Assembly (NCBI RefSeq): GCF_017352135.1
Contig: NZ_CP071454.1
Span: 1,240,501 to 1,304,500 of the forward strand
DNA from: Rhizobium lentis
Lineage (GTDB): Bacteria > Pseudomonadota > Alphaproteobacteria > Rhizobiales > Rhizobiaceae
Length of the DNA stretch: 64,000 nucleotides
Direction: 5' to 3'
This document shows, piece by piece, positions 46,548 through 56,555 of this stretch. The number at the start of each line of letters is the position of its first letter. Positions within the stretch are counted from its first letter, which is position 1. Both the position numbers and the translations under genes were made by a program. The notes beneath the pieces were generated by a model, which worked only from the letters and a program-made list of their open reading frames with translations, made no database searches and was not told the origin of the DNA.

Positions 46548-48077
46548 TCACGCGGCCACCTTCTTCTTGAGCCCGGCGGCGTAACGCATGATCTCCTGCT
46601 CGGAAATCTCGTCGCCCTCGAGCACGCCGACGATGTGTCCCTCGCGCATTACCACCACGCGTGTGCAGAGCCCGATCACTTCAGGCATTTCCGAGGAAAC
46701 GACGATGATCGACCGGCCGTCGCGGGCGAGCGCCGATATGAAATGATAGATCTGCTGCTTGGTGCCGACATCGATGCCGCGCGTCGGCTCGTCGATGATG
46801 ATGATGTCAGGCTCCGTCTCCATGACCTTAGCGAGCAGCAGCTTCTGCTGGTTTCCGCCCGACATGCGGCCGGCGACGATGTTGGCGTCGCGGACCCGGA
46901 TGTCGAAGCGGCGTTTGGCTTTCGCCAGTGCAGCCGCCTCGCTCCCTGGACTGAGATAGCCGTGGCGCGAATGCCGGCCCAGCGATTGCAGCGTCAGATT
47001 GGTCGCCATGCCGGAACGCAGCAGCAGCCCCTTCGACTTGCGGTCCTTGGTCATATAGGCAAGCCCGCAACGGTTGGCCGCATGCACGTCGCCGGAGGGG
47101 ACCTTTTGCCCCTTGATGACCACCTCACCCTCGAGACGGTGCCGCAAGCCGGCGATCGCCTCCATCAGCTCGGTGCGGCCGGAGCCGATCAGCCCGGAAA
47201 AGCCGAGGATCTCGCCTTTGCGCACCTCGAAGCTCGCATCCTTGATATAGCCGGTCGACACCGAGGCGACGCTGAGGACGATCTTCTCGTCGACATCAGG
47301 CTCGACTTTGGCGGGATAGAGGCGGGAAAGTTCGCGGCCGACCATCAGCTGGGCGATCGATTCCCCGTCCAGAATGGAGGTCGGCGAAGTCTTGATCCAC
47401 TGGCCGTCACGCAGCACCGTCACGCGGTCGGTCAGCTCCATCACCTCGTCAAGCTTATGCGATACGAAGACGAAGCTAGTGCCCTGATCGCGGAGCTTGC
47501 GAACCTGCTTGAACAGCATGTTGGTCTCTTCCCGCGACAAAACGGCGGTCGGCTCGTCCATGAAAACGACGCGCGCCTCGCGGCTGATCGCCTTGGCGAT
47601 CTCGACCATCTGCTTGTCGGCAATGGAAAGCGTGCTGACCAGCGCGTTCTCATCGACATGCGAACCGAGCACATCAAGGACCTTGCGCGTTTGCGCGCGC
47701 ATGTATTTGCGGTCAAGCACACCGAAACGCGTCACCTCGCGCCCCAGGAAAAGGCTTTCCGTCACGGTCAGATGTTCGGCCAGATTGAATTCCTGGTGAA
47801 TAATGACGATGCCGAGCGCTTCCGCAGCACCATTCGGCGGCAGGACGACAGGCTTGCCATCCAGCAGAATTTCGCCCGAGCTCGGCTGCTCGAAGCCCGA
47901 CAGCACCTTGACAAGCGTGGATTTGCCGGCGCCGTTTTCGCCCATGAGCGCGTGGATTTCACCGGCGCGGAGATCGAAGTTGACGCTGAAGAGAACCTGC
48001 ACACCGCTGAAGGACTTGCATATGCGCCTGGCGGACAGCACCACGGGTGCGGTGTCGGCGATCTCCACGGTCATCAT
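46548..48077 (-). CDS. Sugar ABC transporter ATPase with two nucleotide-binding domains (RbsA/XylG type)
   Basis: The 509-residue protein has two ABC domains in tandem. The first has Walker A MGENGAGKSTLVKVLSG, LVSTLSIADKQMVEIAKAIS and Walker B ARVVFMDEPTAVLSREE. The second has a degenerate Walker A-like SGLIGSGRTELMEAIAG, MSGGNQQKLLLAKVMETEPD and IIIDEPTRGIDVGTKQQ. It drives import of a pentose or related sugar and is the first gene of the operon ATPase-permease-binding protein. ATG 48077 is followed immediately by a second in-frame ATG at 48074. It is divergent from the LacI gene at 48343. Confidence 0.92.
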   Translation of the reverse strand: MMTVEIADTAPVVLSARRICKSFSGVQVLFSVNFDLRAGEIHALMGENGAGKSTLVKVLSGFEQPSSGEILLDGKPVVLPPNGAAEALGIVIIHQEFNLAEHLTVTESLFLGREVTRFGVLDRKYMRAQTRKVLDVLGSHVDENALVSTLSIADKQMVEIAKAISREARVVFMDEPTAVLSREETNMLFKQVRKLRDQGTSFVFVSHKLDEVMELTDRVTVLRDGQWIKTSPTSILDGESIAQLMVGRELSRLYPAKVEPDVDEKIVLSVASVSTGYIKDASFEVRKGEILGFSGLIGSGRTELMEAIAGLRHRLEGEVVIKGQKVPSGDVHAANRCGLAYMTKDRKSKGLLLRSGMATNLTLQSLGRHSRHGYLSPGSEAAALAKAKRRFDIRVRDANIVAGRMSGGNQQKLLLAKVMETEPDIIIIDEPTRGIDVGTKQQIYHFISALARDGRSIIVVSSEMPEVIGLCTRVVVMREGHIVGVLEGDEISEQEIMRYAAGLKKKVAA

Positions 48078-48214
48078 GCCCTCCCCCTAGAGCCTGCGCG
48101 CCCGGCGTCTTGCACCGGCAACGCTCCTTCACTTGAACTGGCGCGCATTTCCTCCTGAAACGGCTTGGCCTTCAAAAGGCTTGCGCACGCGGCTCCCGTA
48201 CCGCTTCGAGCCCT

Positions 48215-48251
48215 ATGTAAACCTTTACATCGGGCATGTAAAGGTTTACAT
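48215..48251. promoter_or_regulatory. Twin LacI-type operator of the sugar ABC operon
   Basis: ATGTAAACCTTTACAT (48215-48230) and ATGTAAAGGTTTACAT (48236-48251) are exact reverse complements, and each is nearly palindromic. Their centres are 21 bp apart, about two DNA turns. They lie 92 bases upstream of the LacI gene start and about 140 bases upstream of the ATPase start, so the divergent LacI protein is the natural binder. Confidence 0.85.
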
Positions 48252-48342
48252 CGTGGATTAGCACAGATGAGTTGAAGCTTACCTTTGACCTCTCGACAAG
48301 TCTGTGTAGTGTCGCGGCGAAGTCAGCCTTAAGGCAGAGCCA

Positions 48343-49374
48343 GTGTCGAATTCCACGCCCGCAACCATCGAAGACGTCGCCCGCATCGCCGAGGTCTCCA
48401 TCGCGACGGTTTCCCGGGCGATCCACACACCGGAGAAGGTCGCCAACTCCACGCGGCTCAAGGTCAACCAGGCGATTGCCATCACCGGTTATACGACCAA
48501 TGCCATGGCGCGCAGTCTGAGGCTCGGCCGCTCCAACATGATCCTCGTCGTGGCGCCCGACATCGGCGATCCCAATTTCTCCAACATTCTCGTCGGCCTG
48601 GAGAACGAGGCGCGCGCCCACGGCTACGGCGTCCTGATCGGCCATACGCAGAACGACGCCCAGCGTGGCCTCGAATATCTGAAATTCTTCAACTCCAACC
48701 AGGCGGCCGGGCTGATCCTCTTCACCGGCATCCTGCCCTTCGGTCACCAGACCATGACGGCACGGCTGCCGCCGAGTGTCGGCGTTTTCGAACCTGTGTT
48801 CAACGGCGGCATTCCCTATGTCGGCGTCGATGATACCGAAGGCGCCAGGAAGGCAGTCGACCTGTTGCTGGCGGAAGGCCATCGCAAGATCGCCTTCATC
48901 GGTGATTCCCGCACGCGGCTCGCCTATACCAGGCGTCGCATGGGCTATGACGCCGGACTCGACGCCGCCGGCGTTCCGCCCGATCTGAGGATCGTGCTCG
49001 AAGGCGACGGCACCATCGAAAGCGGGCGGCATGCGGTCGAGCAGCTTTTCATGCGCGATACGCTCCCGACCGCCTTCATGTGCGTGAACGATCAAACGGC
49101 AATCGGCGTCATGATCGGGCTCGAGGCACGCGGTTACGATATTCCGCGCGATTTCTCGGTGACCGGTTTCGACGACGTGCCGCAGGCCGTCTTCATATCC
49201 CCATCCCTGACAACGATCCGCCAGCCGCGAACGGCGATCGGTAAACAGGCGATGGCGCTGCTGCTAGAGCTTCTGTCCGATGGGCGTCCGGCCGAGACTG
49301 AAATTCTGCTGAGGCCGGATCTGGTGGTTCGAAACTCCGTCTCGGCGCCGTCGCGCAACTGGTCGAAGCGCTGA
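48343..49374 (+). CDS. LacI-family regulator of the sugar ABC operon
   Basis: The 343-residue protein has a LacI helix-turn-helix (ATIEDVARIAEVSIATVSRA, hinge AITGYTTNAMARSLRLGRSN) and a periplasmic-binding-protein-like effector domain with PYVGVDDTEGARKAVDLLLA. Translation starts at GTG 48343, with AAGG about 9 bases upstream. It is divergent from the sugar ABC operon and most likely represses it from the twin operator at 48215-48251. Confidence 0.9.
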   Translation: MSNSTPATIEDVARIAEVSIATVSRAIHTPEKVANSTRLKVNQAIAITGYTTNAMARSLRLGRSNMILVVAPDIGDPNFSNILVGLENEARAHGYGVLIGHTQNDAQRGLEYLKFFNSNQAAGLILFTGILPFGHQTMTARLPPSVGVFEPVFNGGIPYVGVDDTEGARKAVDLLLAEGHRKIAFIGDSRTRLAYTRRRMGYDAGLDAAGVPPDLRIVLEGDGTIESGRHAVEQLFMRDTLPTAFMCVNDQTAIGVMIGLEARGYDIPRDFSVTGFDDVPQAVFISPSLTTIRQPRTAIGKQAMALLLELLSDGRPAETEILLRPDLVVRNSVSAPSRNWSKR

Positions 49375-49431
49375 CGCGACATAGCTGACCGGAGTGGGAG
49401 CCCGGCGACCGATGGCCGCCGGCGCCTGTTG

Positions 49432-50742
49432 TTAAACGTAACGGTTGACGACGTTTTCGAGCAGTTCCTGCTTTCCGGATCTCGGCTGCGGATTGACGTC
49501 CTTGGTCTCGACCCAGTTCGTGATCTCATCCAGCGAATACTCGCCGCGGAAGAGCTTCTGCGCCTCGGCCGAATCCCAACCGGCATAACGATCGGCGAGC
49601 GGCTGCGACAGAGCCTTGTCCTCGATCATCTTGGCGGCCGCCTTCAAGCCGCGGGCGCAGCAATCCATGCCGCCGATATGTCCGATCAGCAGGTCTGCCG
49701 GATCGAGCGACTGGCGGCGCAGCTTCGCATCGAAATTGGTGCCGCCTGTCTTGAAGCCGCCGCCTGCCAGAACGTGATAATAGGCAAGCGCCATTTCGGG
49801 AACATTGTTCGGGAACTGGTCGGTATCCCAGCCGGACTGGTAGTCGTTGCGGTTCATGTCGATCGAGCCGAAGATGCCGAGTGCATTGGCAAGCGCCAGC
49901 TCGTGCTCGAAGGAGTGGCCCGCGAGGATCGCGTGGCCCTGCTCGATATTGACCTTCACCTCGTTTTCAAGACCGTGCTTCTTGAGGAAGCCATAGACGG
50001 TCGCGACGTCGTAATCATACTGGTGCTTGGTCGGCTCCTGCGGCTTCGGCTCGATCAGGATCGTGCCTTTGAAGCCGATCTTGTGCTTGTACTCGACGAC
50101 GAGATTGAGGAAGCGGCCGAGCTGGTCGAGCTCGCGCTTGAGATCTGTGTTGAGCAGCGTCTCGTAACCTTCGCGACCGCCCCAGAGCACATAGTTCTCG
50201 CCGCCGAGCTTCTGCGTGGCGTCGATGCAGGTCTTCACCGTTGCAGCAGCGAAAGCGAAGACATCGGGATCCGGGTTGGTCGCCGCACCCGACATGTAGC
50301 GGCGATTGGAGAAGAGGTTCGCAGTGCCCCAGAGCAGCTTGGTGCCGGTGGCAGCCTGCTTCTCGGTAAAATAATCGACGATCTCGTTCAGGTTCTTGGT
50401 GTTCTCGGCAAAATTCTTGCCTTCCGGGCGCACGTCGGCGTCATGGAAGCAATAATAGGGCGCGCCGAGCAGCGAGAAGAATTCGAAAGCGACGTCGGCC
50501 TTCAGCTTTGCGGCCTTCATCGTGTCTTCAAACCAGGGGCGCAGGAAGGTCTGGCCACCGAAGGGATCGCCGCCCGGCCAGGTGAAGGTGTGCCAATAGG
50601 CCACCGCAAAGCGCAAATGGTCCTCCATGCGCTTGCCGAGGACGATCTCGTCCGGCTGGTAATAACGGAAAGCCAGCGGATTGGTGCTGTCCGGGCCTTC
50701 ATATTTGATCTTCTGGATATCGCCGAAAAATCCGGTGCTCAT
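49432..50742 (-). CDS. xylA: Xylose isomerase
   Basis: The 436-residue protein has the standard length. The catalytic His is in [20 protein letters not shown] and the metal-site Glu in [40 protein letters not shown] and the [20 protein letters not shown] motif are typical. It converts D-xylose to D-xylulose. ATG 50742 matches family starts; the longer open frame to 50925 is not supported. A RIME-like repeat separates it from xylB upstream. Read from the regulator, the order is lacI-xylB-xylA on the minus strand. Confidence 0.95.
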   Translation of the reverse strand: MSTGFFGDIQKIKYEGPDSTNPLAFRYYQPDEIVLGKRMEDHLRFAVAYWHTFTWPGGDPFGGQTFLRPWFEDTMKAAKLKADVAFEFFSLLGAPYYCFHDADVRPEGKNFAENTKNLNEIVDYFTEKQAATGTKLLWGTANLFSNRRYMSGAATNPDPDVFAFAAATVKTCIDATQKLGGENYVLWGGREGYETLLNTDLKRELDQLGRFLNLVVEYKHKIGFKGTILIEPKPQEPTKHQYDYDVATVYGFLKKHGLENEVKVNIEQGHAILAGHSFEHELALANALGIFGSIDMNRNDYQSGWDTDQFPNNVPEMALAYYHVLAGGGFKTGGTNFDAKLRRQSLDPADLLIGHIGGMDCCARGLKAAAKMIEDKALSQPLADRYAGWDSAEAQKLFRGEYSLDEITNWVETKDVNPQPRSGKQELLENVVNRYV

Positions 50743-50798
50743 GTTGGGGTCTCCTTGGGTTCGTATCTCTTGGCAGTTCTGAATTGTTGGTCTGCGCC

Positions 50799-50910
50799 AG
50801 CGGCCCCTCACCCGACCTTTCGGTCCACCTCTCCCCGAGGGATCCGAAGGACGGGTCGAGACGCGTGGCTCGACCCCGGTCGGTGCCAGCAGGCGGATGA
50901 GTGGGCCGCT
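50799..50910. repeat. RIME-like element, 112 bp with terminal inverted repeats
   Basis: AGCGGCCC (50799-50806) and GGGCCGCT (50903-50910) are perfect terminal repeats, and the homology extends inward over about 16 bases with a few mismatches. A second palindrome GGGTCGAG/CTCGACCC lies inside. Length and twin-palindrome layout fit a RIME element. It fills the space between xylB and xylA. Confidence 0.7.
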
Positions 50911-50921
50911 GCCTCCAGTTC

Positions 50922-52376
50922 TCAATGCGCCAGCGATTTGATCGCCGGATAGAGTGCCCGGTAGCGCTTGTAGGCCTCCTCATAGGCGCCGCTGAGCGCC
51001 GAAACCGGCTCGATCGTGCCTGCCGTCACCGGCGGCGTGCAGACGGCAATCGGATCGGCTCCCGTCGCCGCGATCAGGCCGAGGCGGGCCGCGCCGAAGG
51101 CCGCACCGAAATCTCCGTCGGCCGGCAGGTCGACCGGAACGCCGAGCGCGGTAGCGATCGATGCCAACCAATACCGCGAGCGCGAGCCGCCGCCGATCGC
51201 CGTCACCCGGGATATGCCGGTGCCGGCCGAACGCAGCGCTTCGAGATTGTCGCGGATGGCGAAGGTCACACCTTCAAGAACGGCCTGGGTGAGCACGGCG
51301 CGGCTGCTTTCATGCCCGAGGCCGATGAAAGCGCCGCGGATGACGGCATCATTGTGCGGCGTGCGCTCGCCGGAGAGATAGGGCAGGAAAGTGACTCCGG
51401 TCGGCGCCTTCAGCGTCTCCCCGACTTCGCCCGTCAGGTCGGCGGCCGATTTGCCGGTGACGCCGGAATGCCAGTTGAGCGCATCGGTGGCCGACAGGAT
51501 GACGCCCATCTGGTGCCAAGTGTGCGGCAACGCGTGGCAGAAAGCATGCACGGCGCTTTCCGGCTTCGGCAGGTATGAACCGTTGGCGGCAAAGAGCACG
51601 CCCGACGTGCCGAGCGAGACAAAGGCGGCGCCATCGCTGACAGTGCCCATGCCGCAGGCCGACGCCGCGTTGTCGCCCGCGCCGCCGGCAACCACAACCG
51701 AGCCCGGAATACCCCATTGCGCCGCCAGTTCGGGCCGCAGTTTGCCGGCCTGCTCGGTGCCTTCGACGAGCGCCGGCATCTGCTCCCTGGAAAGATTGGT
51801 GGCGGCGAGCAGCTCGGACGACCAGGCGCGCTTGCCGGTGTCGAGCCAGGAGGTTCCGGCCGAATCCGACATTTCGGAAATATATTCGCCGGTCAGCCAG
51901 AGGCGGAGATAATCCTTCGGGAGCAGCACCTTGGCCACCTTGGCGAAGTTTTCCGGCTCGTGCTTCTGAACCCAGGCGAGCTTCGGCGCCGTGAAGCCGG
52001 GGAAGACGATATTGCCGGTGAGCGCGCGGAAGCGTGGATCGGCGTCAAGCGCTGCTGCCTCGACATGACTGCGCGTGTCGTTCCAGAGAATGCAGGGCCG
52101 CAGCACCTTGTCGCTCGCGTCGATGAGTGTCGCCCCGTGCATCTGGCCGGAAAGGCCGATGCCCTTGACCGCCGCAAGCTCTTTCGGATGTTTCGCCTTC
52201 AGGCCGGCAACGGCTTCCTCCGTGGCGCGCACCCAGTGCGACGGCTCCTGCTCCGACCAGCCGGAATGTGGGCGCGACACGTCGAGCGCACCATTGGCCG
52301 AGCCGATAATCGTCTGATCACCGTCGATCAGCATCGCCTTGACGCCGGAGGTTCCGAGATCGAGACCGAGATACAT
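50922..52376 (-). CDS. xylB: Xylulokinase
   Basis: The 484-residue protein is a FGGY-family kinase: [20 protein letters not shown] at the N-terminus, then [20 protein letters not shown] and [30 protein letters not shown] and [20 protein letters not shown] form the ATP-site signature. It phosphorylates D-xylulose to xylulose-5-phosphate. It is 18 bases downstream of the LacI gene, probably in one transcript with it and with xylA. Confidence 0.95.
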   Translation of the reverse strand: MYLGLDLGTSGVKAMLIDGDQTIIGSANGALDVSRPHSGWSEQEPSHWVRATEEAVAGLKAKHPKELAAVKGIGLSGQMHGATLIDASDKVLRPCILWNDTRSHVEAAALDADPRFRALTGNIVFPGFTAPKLAWVQKHEPENFAKVAKVLLPKDYLRLWLTGEYISEMSDSAGTSWLDTGKRAWSSELLAATNLSREQMPALVEGTEQAGKLRPELAAQWGIPGSVVVAGGAGDNAASACGMGTVSDGAAFVSLGTSGVLFAANGSYLPKPESAVHAFCHALPHTWHQMGVILSATDALNWHSGVTGKSAADLTGEVGETLKAPTGVTFLPYLSGERTPHNDAVIRGAFIGLGHESSRAVLTQAVLEGVTFAIRDNLEALRSAGTGISRVTAIGGGSRSRYWLASIATALGVPVDLPADGDFGAAFGAARLGLIAATGADPIAVCTPPVTAGTIEPVSALSGAYEEAYKRYRALYPAIKSLAH

Positions 52377-52394
52377 GGGTATTCTCCTTTGCCG

Positions 52395-53420
52395 TTACGG
52401 CAGATTGTCTTTCAGGAAGATGTCGAGACGGATGCGCTCCTGCGCTTCGATGACGGCAAGCCCGTCCGCCTTGGCTTTCAATACGCGGATCGCGCTGCGC
52501 ACCTCATGGCCCGCATCCTGGTTGAGGATCGCATCGATCGTACGGTCGATGAGTGCGGCGCGCGTATGCACGGTCAGCTCGTGGGCAATGACGGTCAGCG
52601 TCCGGTCAACGGCCTTTTCCTTCAGCGCCCGGATCAGGCCGCGGTTACCGGCGCCGAGGCTGTAGACGCCGACGATACCGGCATTCCTGGACAGTGCATC
52701 GGCAACGAGCATGTGCGCAATCTCGGGATCGTCGCGGCCTTCGAGAACCGGCAGGATCGCAAGGCCGGGAAATTCCTCGGCCATGACCGAGGTAAAGCCC
52801 TCGAGCCGCTCGCGATGGTCGCGCACCAGCATGGAGCCGGCAAGCACGGCGATTTCGCCTTTTCGGGCCCCGAGGAACCGGCCGAGCAGACGGGCAGCTG
52901 TCCGCCCTGCTGCAATATTGTCGACGCCGGCATAGTGATGGCGCAGCGACCCGGTGAGATCGGAAACCAGGGTGACGATGGGAAAACCGGCGCGCACCAA
53001 CCTGTCGACGATGGCCCGCACTTCAGGCGCATCGGTCGCGACCATGGCGATGCCGCAGGGTCTTTCCCGGGCAAGTCCTTCGAGCACGGAGACGAGGGCA
53101 GCCGGATCGAAAGCCGACACCTCGATGGTGCGAATATCGGTGCGCTCGGCAGACGAGCGGAGGATTGCCTGCCGAATCTCGGCATTCAGCCCATGCATGA
53201 AGGAATTGTCGCTGGCCGGCAGTATGAAAACCAGTGGATAGGTTCGCCCCTTGGCCAGATTGGCGGCGGCAACGTCCCTGATATAACCGAGCTCGCGAAT
53301 TGCGGTCTCGACCTTCTCCCGCGTGACGTGGCGCACACCGGGACGCTGGTTGAGAACCCGGTCGACAGTCGCGAGACTGACGCCTGCCGCAGCGGCGATA
53401 TCGTGAACTGTTGGCCTCAT
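52395..53420 (-). CDS. LacI-family regulator, probably of xylose genes
   Basis: The 341-residue protein has the LacI helix-turn-helix (MRPTVHDIAAAAGVSLATVD, RVLNQRPGVRHVTREKVETA) and a C-terminal effector domain. GGAGG lies 4-5 bases before ATG 53420; ATG 53423 is too close to it. As the first gene before xylB and xylA it is the likely xylose-responsive regulator, and the 18-bp palindrome at 53453-53470 in its promoter is a candidate operator. The ligand is inferred from neighbours. Confidence 0.88.
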   Translation of the reverse strand: MRPTVHDIAAAAGVSLATVDRVLNQRPGVRHVTREKVETAIRELGYIRDVAAANLAKGRTYPLVFILPASDNSFMHGLNAEIRQAILRSSAERTDIRTIEVSAFDPAALVSVLEGLARERPCGIAMVATDAPEVRAIVDRLVRAGFPIVTLVSDLTGSLRHHYAGVDNIAAGRTAARLLGRFLGARKGEIAVLAGSMLVRDHRERLEGFTSVMAEEFPGLAILPVLEGRDDPEIAHMLVADALSRNAGIVGVYSLGAGNRGLIRALKEKAVDRTLTVIAHELTVHTRAALIDRTIDAILNQDAGHEVRSAIRVLKAKADGLAVIEAQERIRLDIFLKDNLP

Positions 53421-53452
53421 CATTCCTCCTGACGAGACCATTAGCGCCATTC

Positions 53453-53470
53453 TTGATGTACGTAAATCAA
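53453..53470. promoter_or_regulatory. Candidate operator of the xylose LacI regulator
   Basis: TTGATGTACGTAAATCAA is an 18-bp palindrome with one mismatched pair, centred on TACGTA. It lies 33 bases upstream of the regulator start. Confidence 0.65.
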
Positions 53471-53580
53471 AAAATCCAGAAGGCCGATTCGTGCGCCGTT
53501 TTTCCGAGCGGACGGTCCGTTTCGGACCGACCTGGCCGAGGATTACATGCTGATGGCACAACGGTTGAAAAACCGCAATA

Positions 53581-53606
53581 AAAAGGCCCCCCGAAGAGGG
53601 CCTTTT
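53581..53606 (-). terminator. Terminator of the EmrB-type gene
   Basis: AAAAGGCCC (53581-53589) pairs with GGGCCTTTT (53598-53606). On the minus strand the stem ends in a U run. It follows the stop at 53628. Confidence 0.75.
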
Positions 53607-53627
53607 CAAGGGGCAGTCGGCCGGAGG

Positions 53628-55229
53628 TCAGTGGCCGCCGCCACCTCCTCCCCCGCCTTGCGGCGCGGGTTTCTGAATCATCGCGACACCGAGAATCATT
53701 GCGACGAAAAGCGCGGTCAGGATCAGGAACACGTCGCTGAAAGAGAGGATGACCGCCTGTTTGGTGGCAAGGCCGACCATCTGCTTTATCGCGACCGAGG
53801 CGCCGTCCATGCCGTAGCTGTTGAAATTGGCGGCCATGTTGTTCATCTGGTCGATCGCCGCAGGATTGCCCCAGTCCATGTTTTCCCGCAACCGCTCGTA
53901 ATGCACGTCCTGCCGGTTGGTAAGCACGGTATTGATGACGGCAAGACCGACGGCGCCGCCGAGGTTTCTGGTCAGGTTGAACAGACCGGAGGCACCGCGA
54001 ATGCGCGAGGGCGGCATCGTGCCGAGCGCGATGTTGTTGATCGGCACCATGCACATCATCAGCCCGAAGCCGCGCAGGATCTGCGGAATGAAGAGTTCGT
54101 AGAAATCCCAATCCGCCGTCAGGTGGATCATGATGTAGGTGCCGGCGGCAAAGCTGACGAAACCGATTACCATCATCAGGCGTAGGTCCATCTTGGTCGA
54201 CAGCCTGCCGGCGATCGGCGCGGTGAAGAACATCGCAAGCCCGGAGACGAACATCGTCTCGCCGATCATCAGCGAATCATAGCCGCGGATACGGCCGAGA
54301 TAGACCGGGTAAATATAGGTCAGGCCATAAAGGCCGATGCCCATGACGAAGGAAAAGACCGAGCCGAAGGAGAAATTCCGGTTCGCAAAGGCCTTGAGGT
54401 CGACGACGGGGAATTCCACGGTGAAGGCGCGATAGAAGAAGACGATCGCTGCGACGCCGGAGGCGACGGCGGCGGCGGCGATCGAACTGTCGTTGAACCA
54501 GTCGTTCGAATTTCCCTCTTCGAGAACATATTCCAGCGCGCCGAGGAAAATGCCCATCGAGATCAGCCCCCACCAGTCGAACTTCTTGAAGAGCGACAGT
54601 TCGGGCTTGTCGAAATCGATGAAGTTCCAGGTGACGATCGTGACGATGATGCCGGGAACGATATTGACGAGGAACAGCCAGTGCCAGGAGAAGGCGTGGC
54701 TGAGATAGCCGCCGACGGTCGGACCGATGGTTGGCGCCAGCGTCGCGATCAGGCCGATGATCGGCGAAACGATGCTGCGCTTCGACGGCGGGAAGATGGT
54801 GAAGGCGGCTGCGAAGACCGACGGGATCATGCCGCCGCCGATGAAGCCCTGAATAGCGCGATAGACGATCATCTGATCGATATTCGTCGCCGTCGCCGCA
54901 AGTGCGCTCGCCATGGTGAAGCCTGCGGCCGAGATCGCGAAGAGATAACGCGTCGAAATGATGCGCGCCAATGTGCCCGACAGCGGGATCATGATCACTT
55001 CGGCGATCAGATAAGCCGTCTGCACCCAGCCGATCTCGTCGGAGCCGGCTGAAAGCCCCGCCTGGATTTCGGCAAGAGAGGCCGAGACGATCTGGATGTC
55101 GAGGATCGACATGAACATGCCGAGCACCATCGCGAGGAAGGCGATAAGCTTCCTCGGATCCATCCGATCCTCGGCATGAGCAGGCGCTGCCGGAATCGTT
55201 CCCGCCGTTGCTGTCGCGCTTCCGGCCAT
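53628..55229 (-). CDS. DHA2-family multidrug efflux MFS transporter (EmrB type)
   Basis: The 533-residue protein has about 14 membrane helices. The N-terminal motif MVLGMFMSILDIQIVSASLA and the GWVQTAYLIAEVIMIPLSGT segment are DHA2/EmrB hallmarks. It ends in a Gly-rich tail (PQGGGGGGGGH). With the HlyD-type partner it would export toxic compounds through an outer membrane channel that is not in the window. ATG 55229 has GAGGTGG upstream. The adaptor gene lies 26 bases upstream in the same operon. Confidence 0.92.
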   Translation of the reverse strand: MAGSATATAGTIPAAPAHAEDRMDPRKLIAFLAMVLGMFMSILDIQIVSASLAEIQAGLSAGSDEIGWVQTAYLIAEVIMIPLSGTLARIISTRYLFAISAAGFTMASALAATATNIDQMIVYRAIQGFIGGGMIPSVFAAAFTIFPPSKRSIVSPIIGLIATLAPTIGPTVGGYLSHAFSWHWLFLVNIVPGIIVTIVTWNFIDFDKPELSLFKKFDWWGLISMGIFLGALEYVLEEGNSNDWFNDSSIAAAAVASGVAAIVFFYRAFTVEFPVVDLKAFANRNFSFGSVFSFVMGIGLYGLTYIYPVYLGRIRGYDSLMIGETMFVSGLAMFFTAPIAGRLSTKMDLRLMMVIGFVSFAAGTYIMIHLTADWDFYELFIPQILRGFGLMMCMVPINNIALGTMPPSRIRGASGLFNLTRNLGGAVGLAVINTVLTNRQDVHYERLRENMDWGNPAAIDQMNNMAANFNSYGMDGASVAIKQMVGLATKQAVILSFSDVFLILTALFVAMILGVAMIQKPAPQGGGGGGGGH

Positions 55230-55255
55230 CGGACCACCTCGCCCTTTCTAAAGGC

Positions 55256-56464
55256 TTACTTGCTCGGCGCCGTACGGGTATCGACGTCGACGACGACGCT
55301 CAGGCCCGCGCGCAGGCGCCCGCTGTCGAGTGCATCCTGCGGCAGCGCGATGCGCACCGGCACACGCTGGATCACCTTGGTGAAATTGCCCGTCGCATTT
55401 TCCGGCGGCAGCAGCGAAAAGACCGAACCGGATGCAGGCGAGATCGATTCGACCGTGCCGACGATCGCGTGGTCGCTATAGGCGTCGACATGGACGTTGA
55501 CCTTCGAGCCCGGAACGAGATGCTGGATCTGCGTTTCCTTGAAATTGGCGTCGATATAGAGCTGGCGCACGGGAACGAGCGCCATCAGGCGCTGGCCGGG
55601 CGACACGAGATCGCCTTCCTGGACGGAGCGGTTGCCGACGATGCCGTCATAAGGCGCCTTGAGCACGGTGAAGGAGAGATCCCGGACAGCTTTATCGCGC
55701 GAGATTTCCAGTGACCTCACCGAGCCTTCGGCTTCCCTGCGCTGCGCCTGAAGAATGGTGATGTTGGCCTTCGCGGCGGTAATGTTGGCGTCGCCGCCGG
55801 CAAGATTGGCCTTGGCCTGGTCGAGCGCGATATTGGCGTTATCCAGATCGGCGGCGGTGCCGACCGACTTCGCCTGAAGTTCGCTCTGGCGCTTCTGGGT
55901 GATCTCGGCGCCGCGAACGGCCGCTTCGAGTGCCACCTTCTGCGCCTGCGCCTGCGCGAGGCTCGCATTGGCGCCTTCGATCTGCGCGTCGATGCGCTGC
56001 AGCGAAAGCTTTTCGGTGGCGATCTGGGCCTGCGCCTGATCGAGGGCGTTCTGATAGTCGCCGTTATCAAGCGTGGCAAGCACGTCGCCCGCTTTGACTT
56101 CCTGGTTGGCGACGACGTTCACCTTCGCGACGTAGCCCGTGACCTTCGGCGAGATCGTTGCGATATCGCCCTCGATATAGGCGTCGTCGGTCGACACCAT
56201 GAAGCGGCCGTTCGTCCACCATTCGTAACCATACCAGGCGCCGCCTGCGAGAAGGGCAAGCACGACGATCGGCAGTATCGGGCTGCGGCGCTTCTTCACG
56301 GCCGCGGGTGTGGCAACCGGAGCCGGCGTCGACTGCGCGGGGGCGGCCGGCGCTTCGCGAGCTTCCGCCGTCGGAGCCTCCGCAACGGCCGCGACCTTTG
56401 CCTCTTCGGCTTCGGCGTTTTCGCTGACGATCCGCGCGACATTGCTTTTCTGGTTGCTTGACAT
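55256..56464 (-). CDS. HlyD/EmrA-family membrane fusion protein
   Basis: The 402-residue protein has an Ala/Glu-rich cytoplasmic N-terminus (about 60 residues), one membrane anchor (SPILPIVVLALLAGGAWYGY) and then a lipoyl-type half (EGDIATISPKVTGYVAKVNV). Long coiled coils follow (about 130-250), as does a beta-barrel part with APYDGIVGNRSVQEGDLVSP. It links the EmrB transporter to the outer membrane. It is the first gene of the efflux operon and faces the TetR gene across the operator region. Confidence 0.92.
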   Translation of the reverse strand: MSSNQKSNVARIVSENAEAEEAKVAAVAEAPTAEAREAPAAPAQSTPAPVATPAAVKKRRSPILPIVVLALLAGGAWYGYEWWTNGRFMVSTDDAYIEGDIATISPKVTGYVAKVNVVANQEVKAGDVLATLDNGDYQNALDQAQAQIATEKLSLQRIDAQIEGANASLAQAQAQKVALEAAVRGAEITQKRQSELQAKSVGTAADLDNANIALDQAKANLAGGDANITAAKANITILQAQRREAEGSVRSLEISRDKAVRDLSFTVLKAPYDGIVGNRSVQEGDLVSPGQRLMALVPVRQLYIDANFKETQIQHLVPGSKVNVHVDAYSDHAIVGTVESISPASGSVFSLLPPENATGNFTKVIQRVPVRIALPQDALDSGRLRAGLSVVVDVDTRTAPSK

Positions 56465-56496
56465 GGCTACTTTACCGAGCTTGGAGTAAACAATCG

Positions 56497-56518
56497 AACT
56501 GAACGGTTCGGTTCAGTT
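56497..56518. promoter_or_regulatory. Inverted repeat, candidate TetR operator 1
   Basis: AACTGAAC (56497-56504) and GTTCAGTT (56511-56518) are perfect inverted copies around GGTTCG. The site lies 33 bases upstream of the efflux operon start. Confidence 0.7.
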
Positions 56519-56555
56519 GACTTAAACCCGTTTTACCGTCATATCAAGGTGTATA

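Noticed and set aside
46635..48158. 507-residue open frame on the plus strand
   Set aside because: It is the antisense of the sugar ABC ATPase gene.
49429..50952. 507-residue open frame on the plus strand
   Set aside because: It is the antisense of xylA.
51717..53432. 571-residue open frame on the plus strand
   Set aside because: It runs antisense to xylB and its LacI gene.
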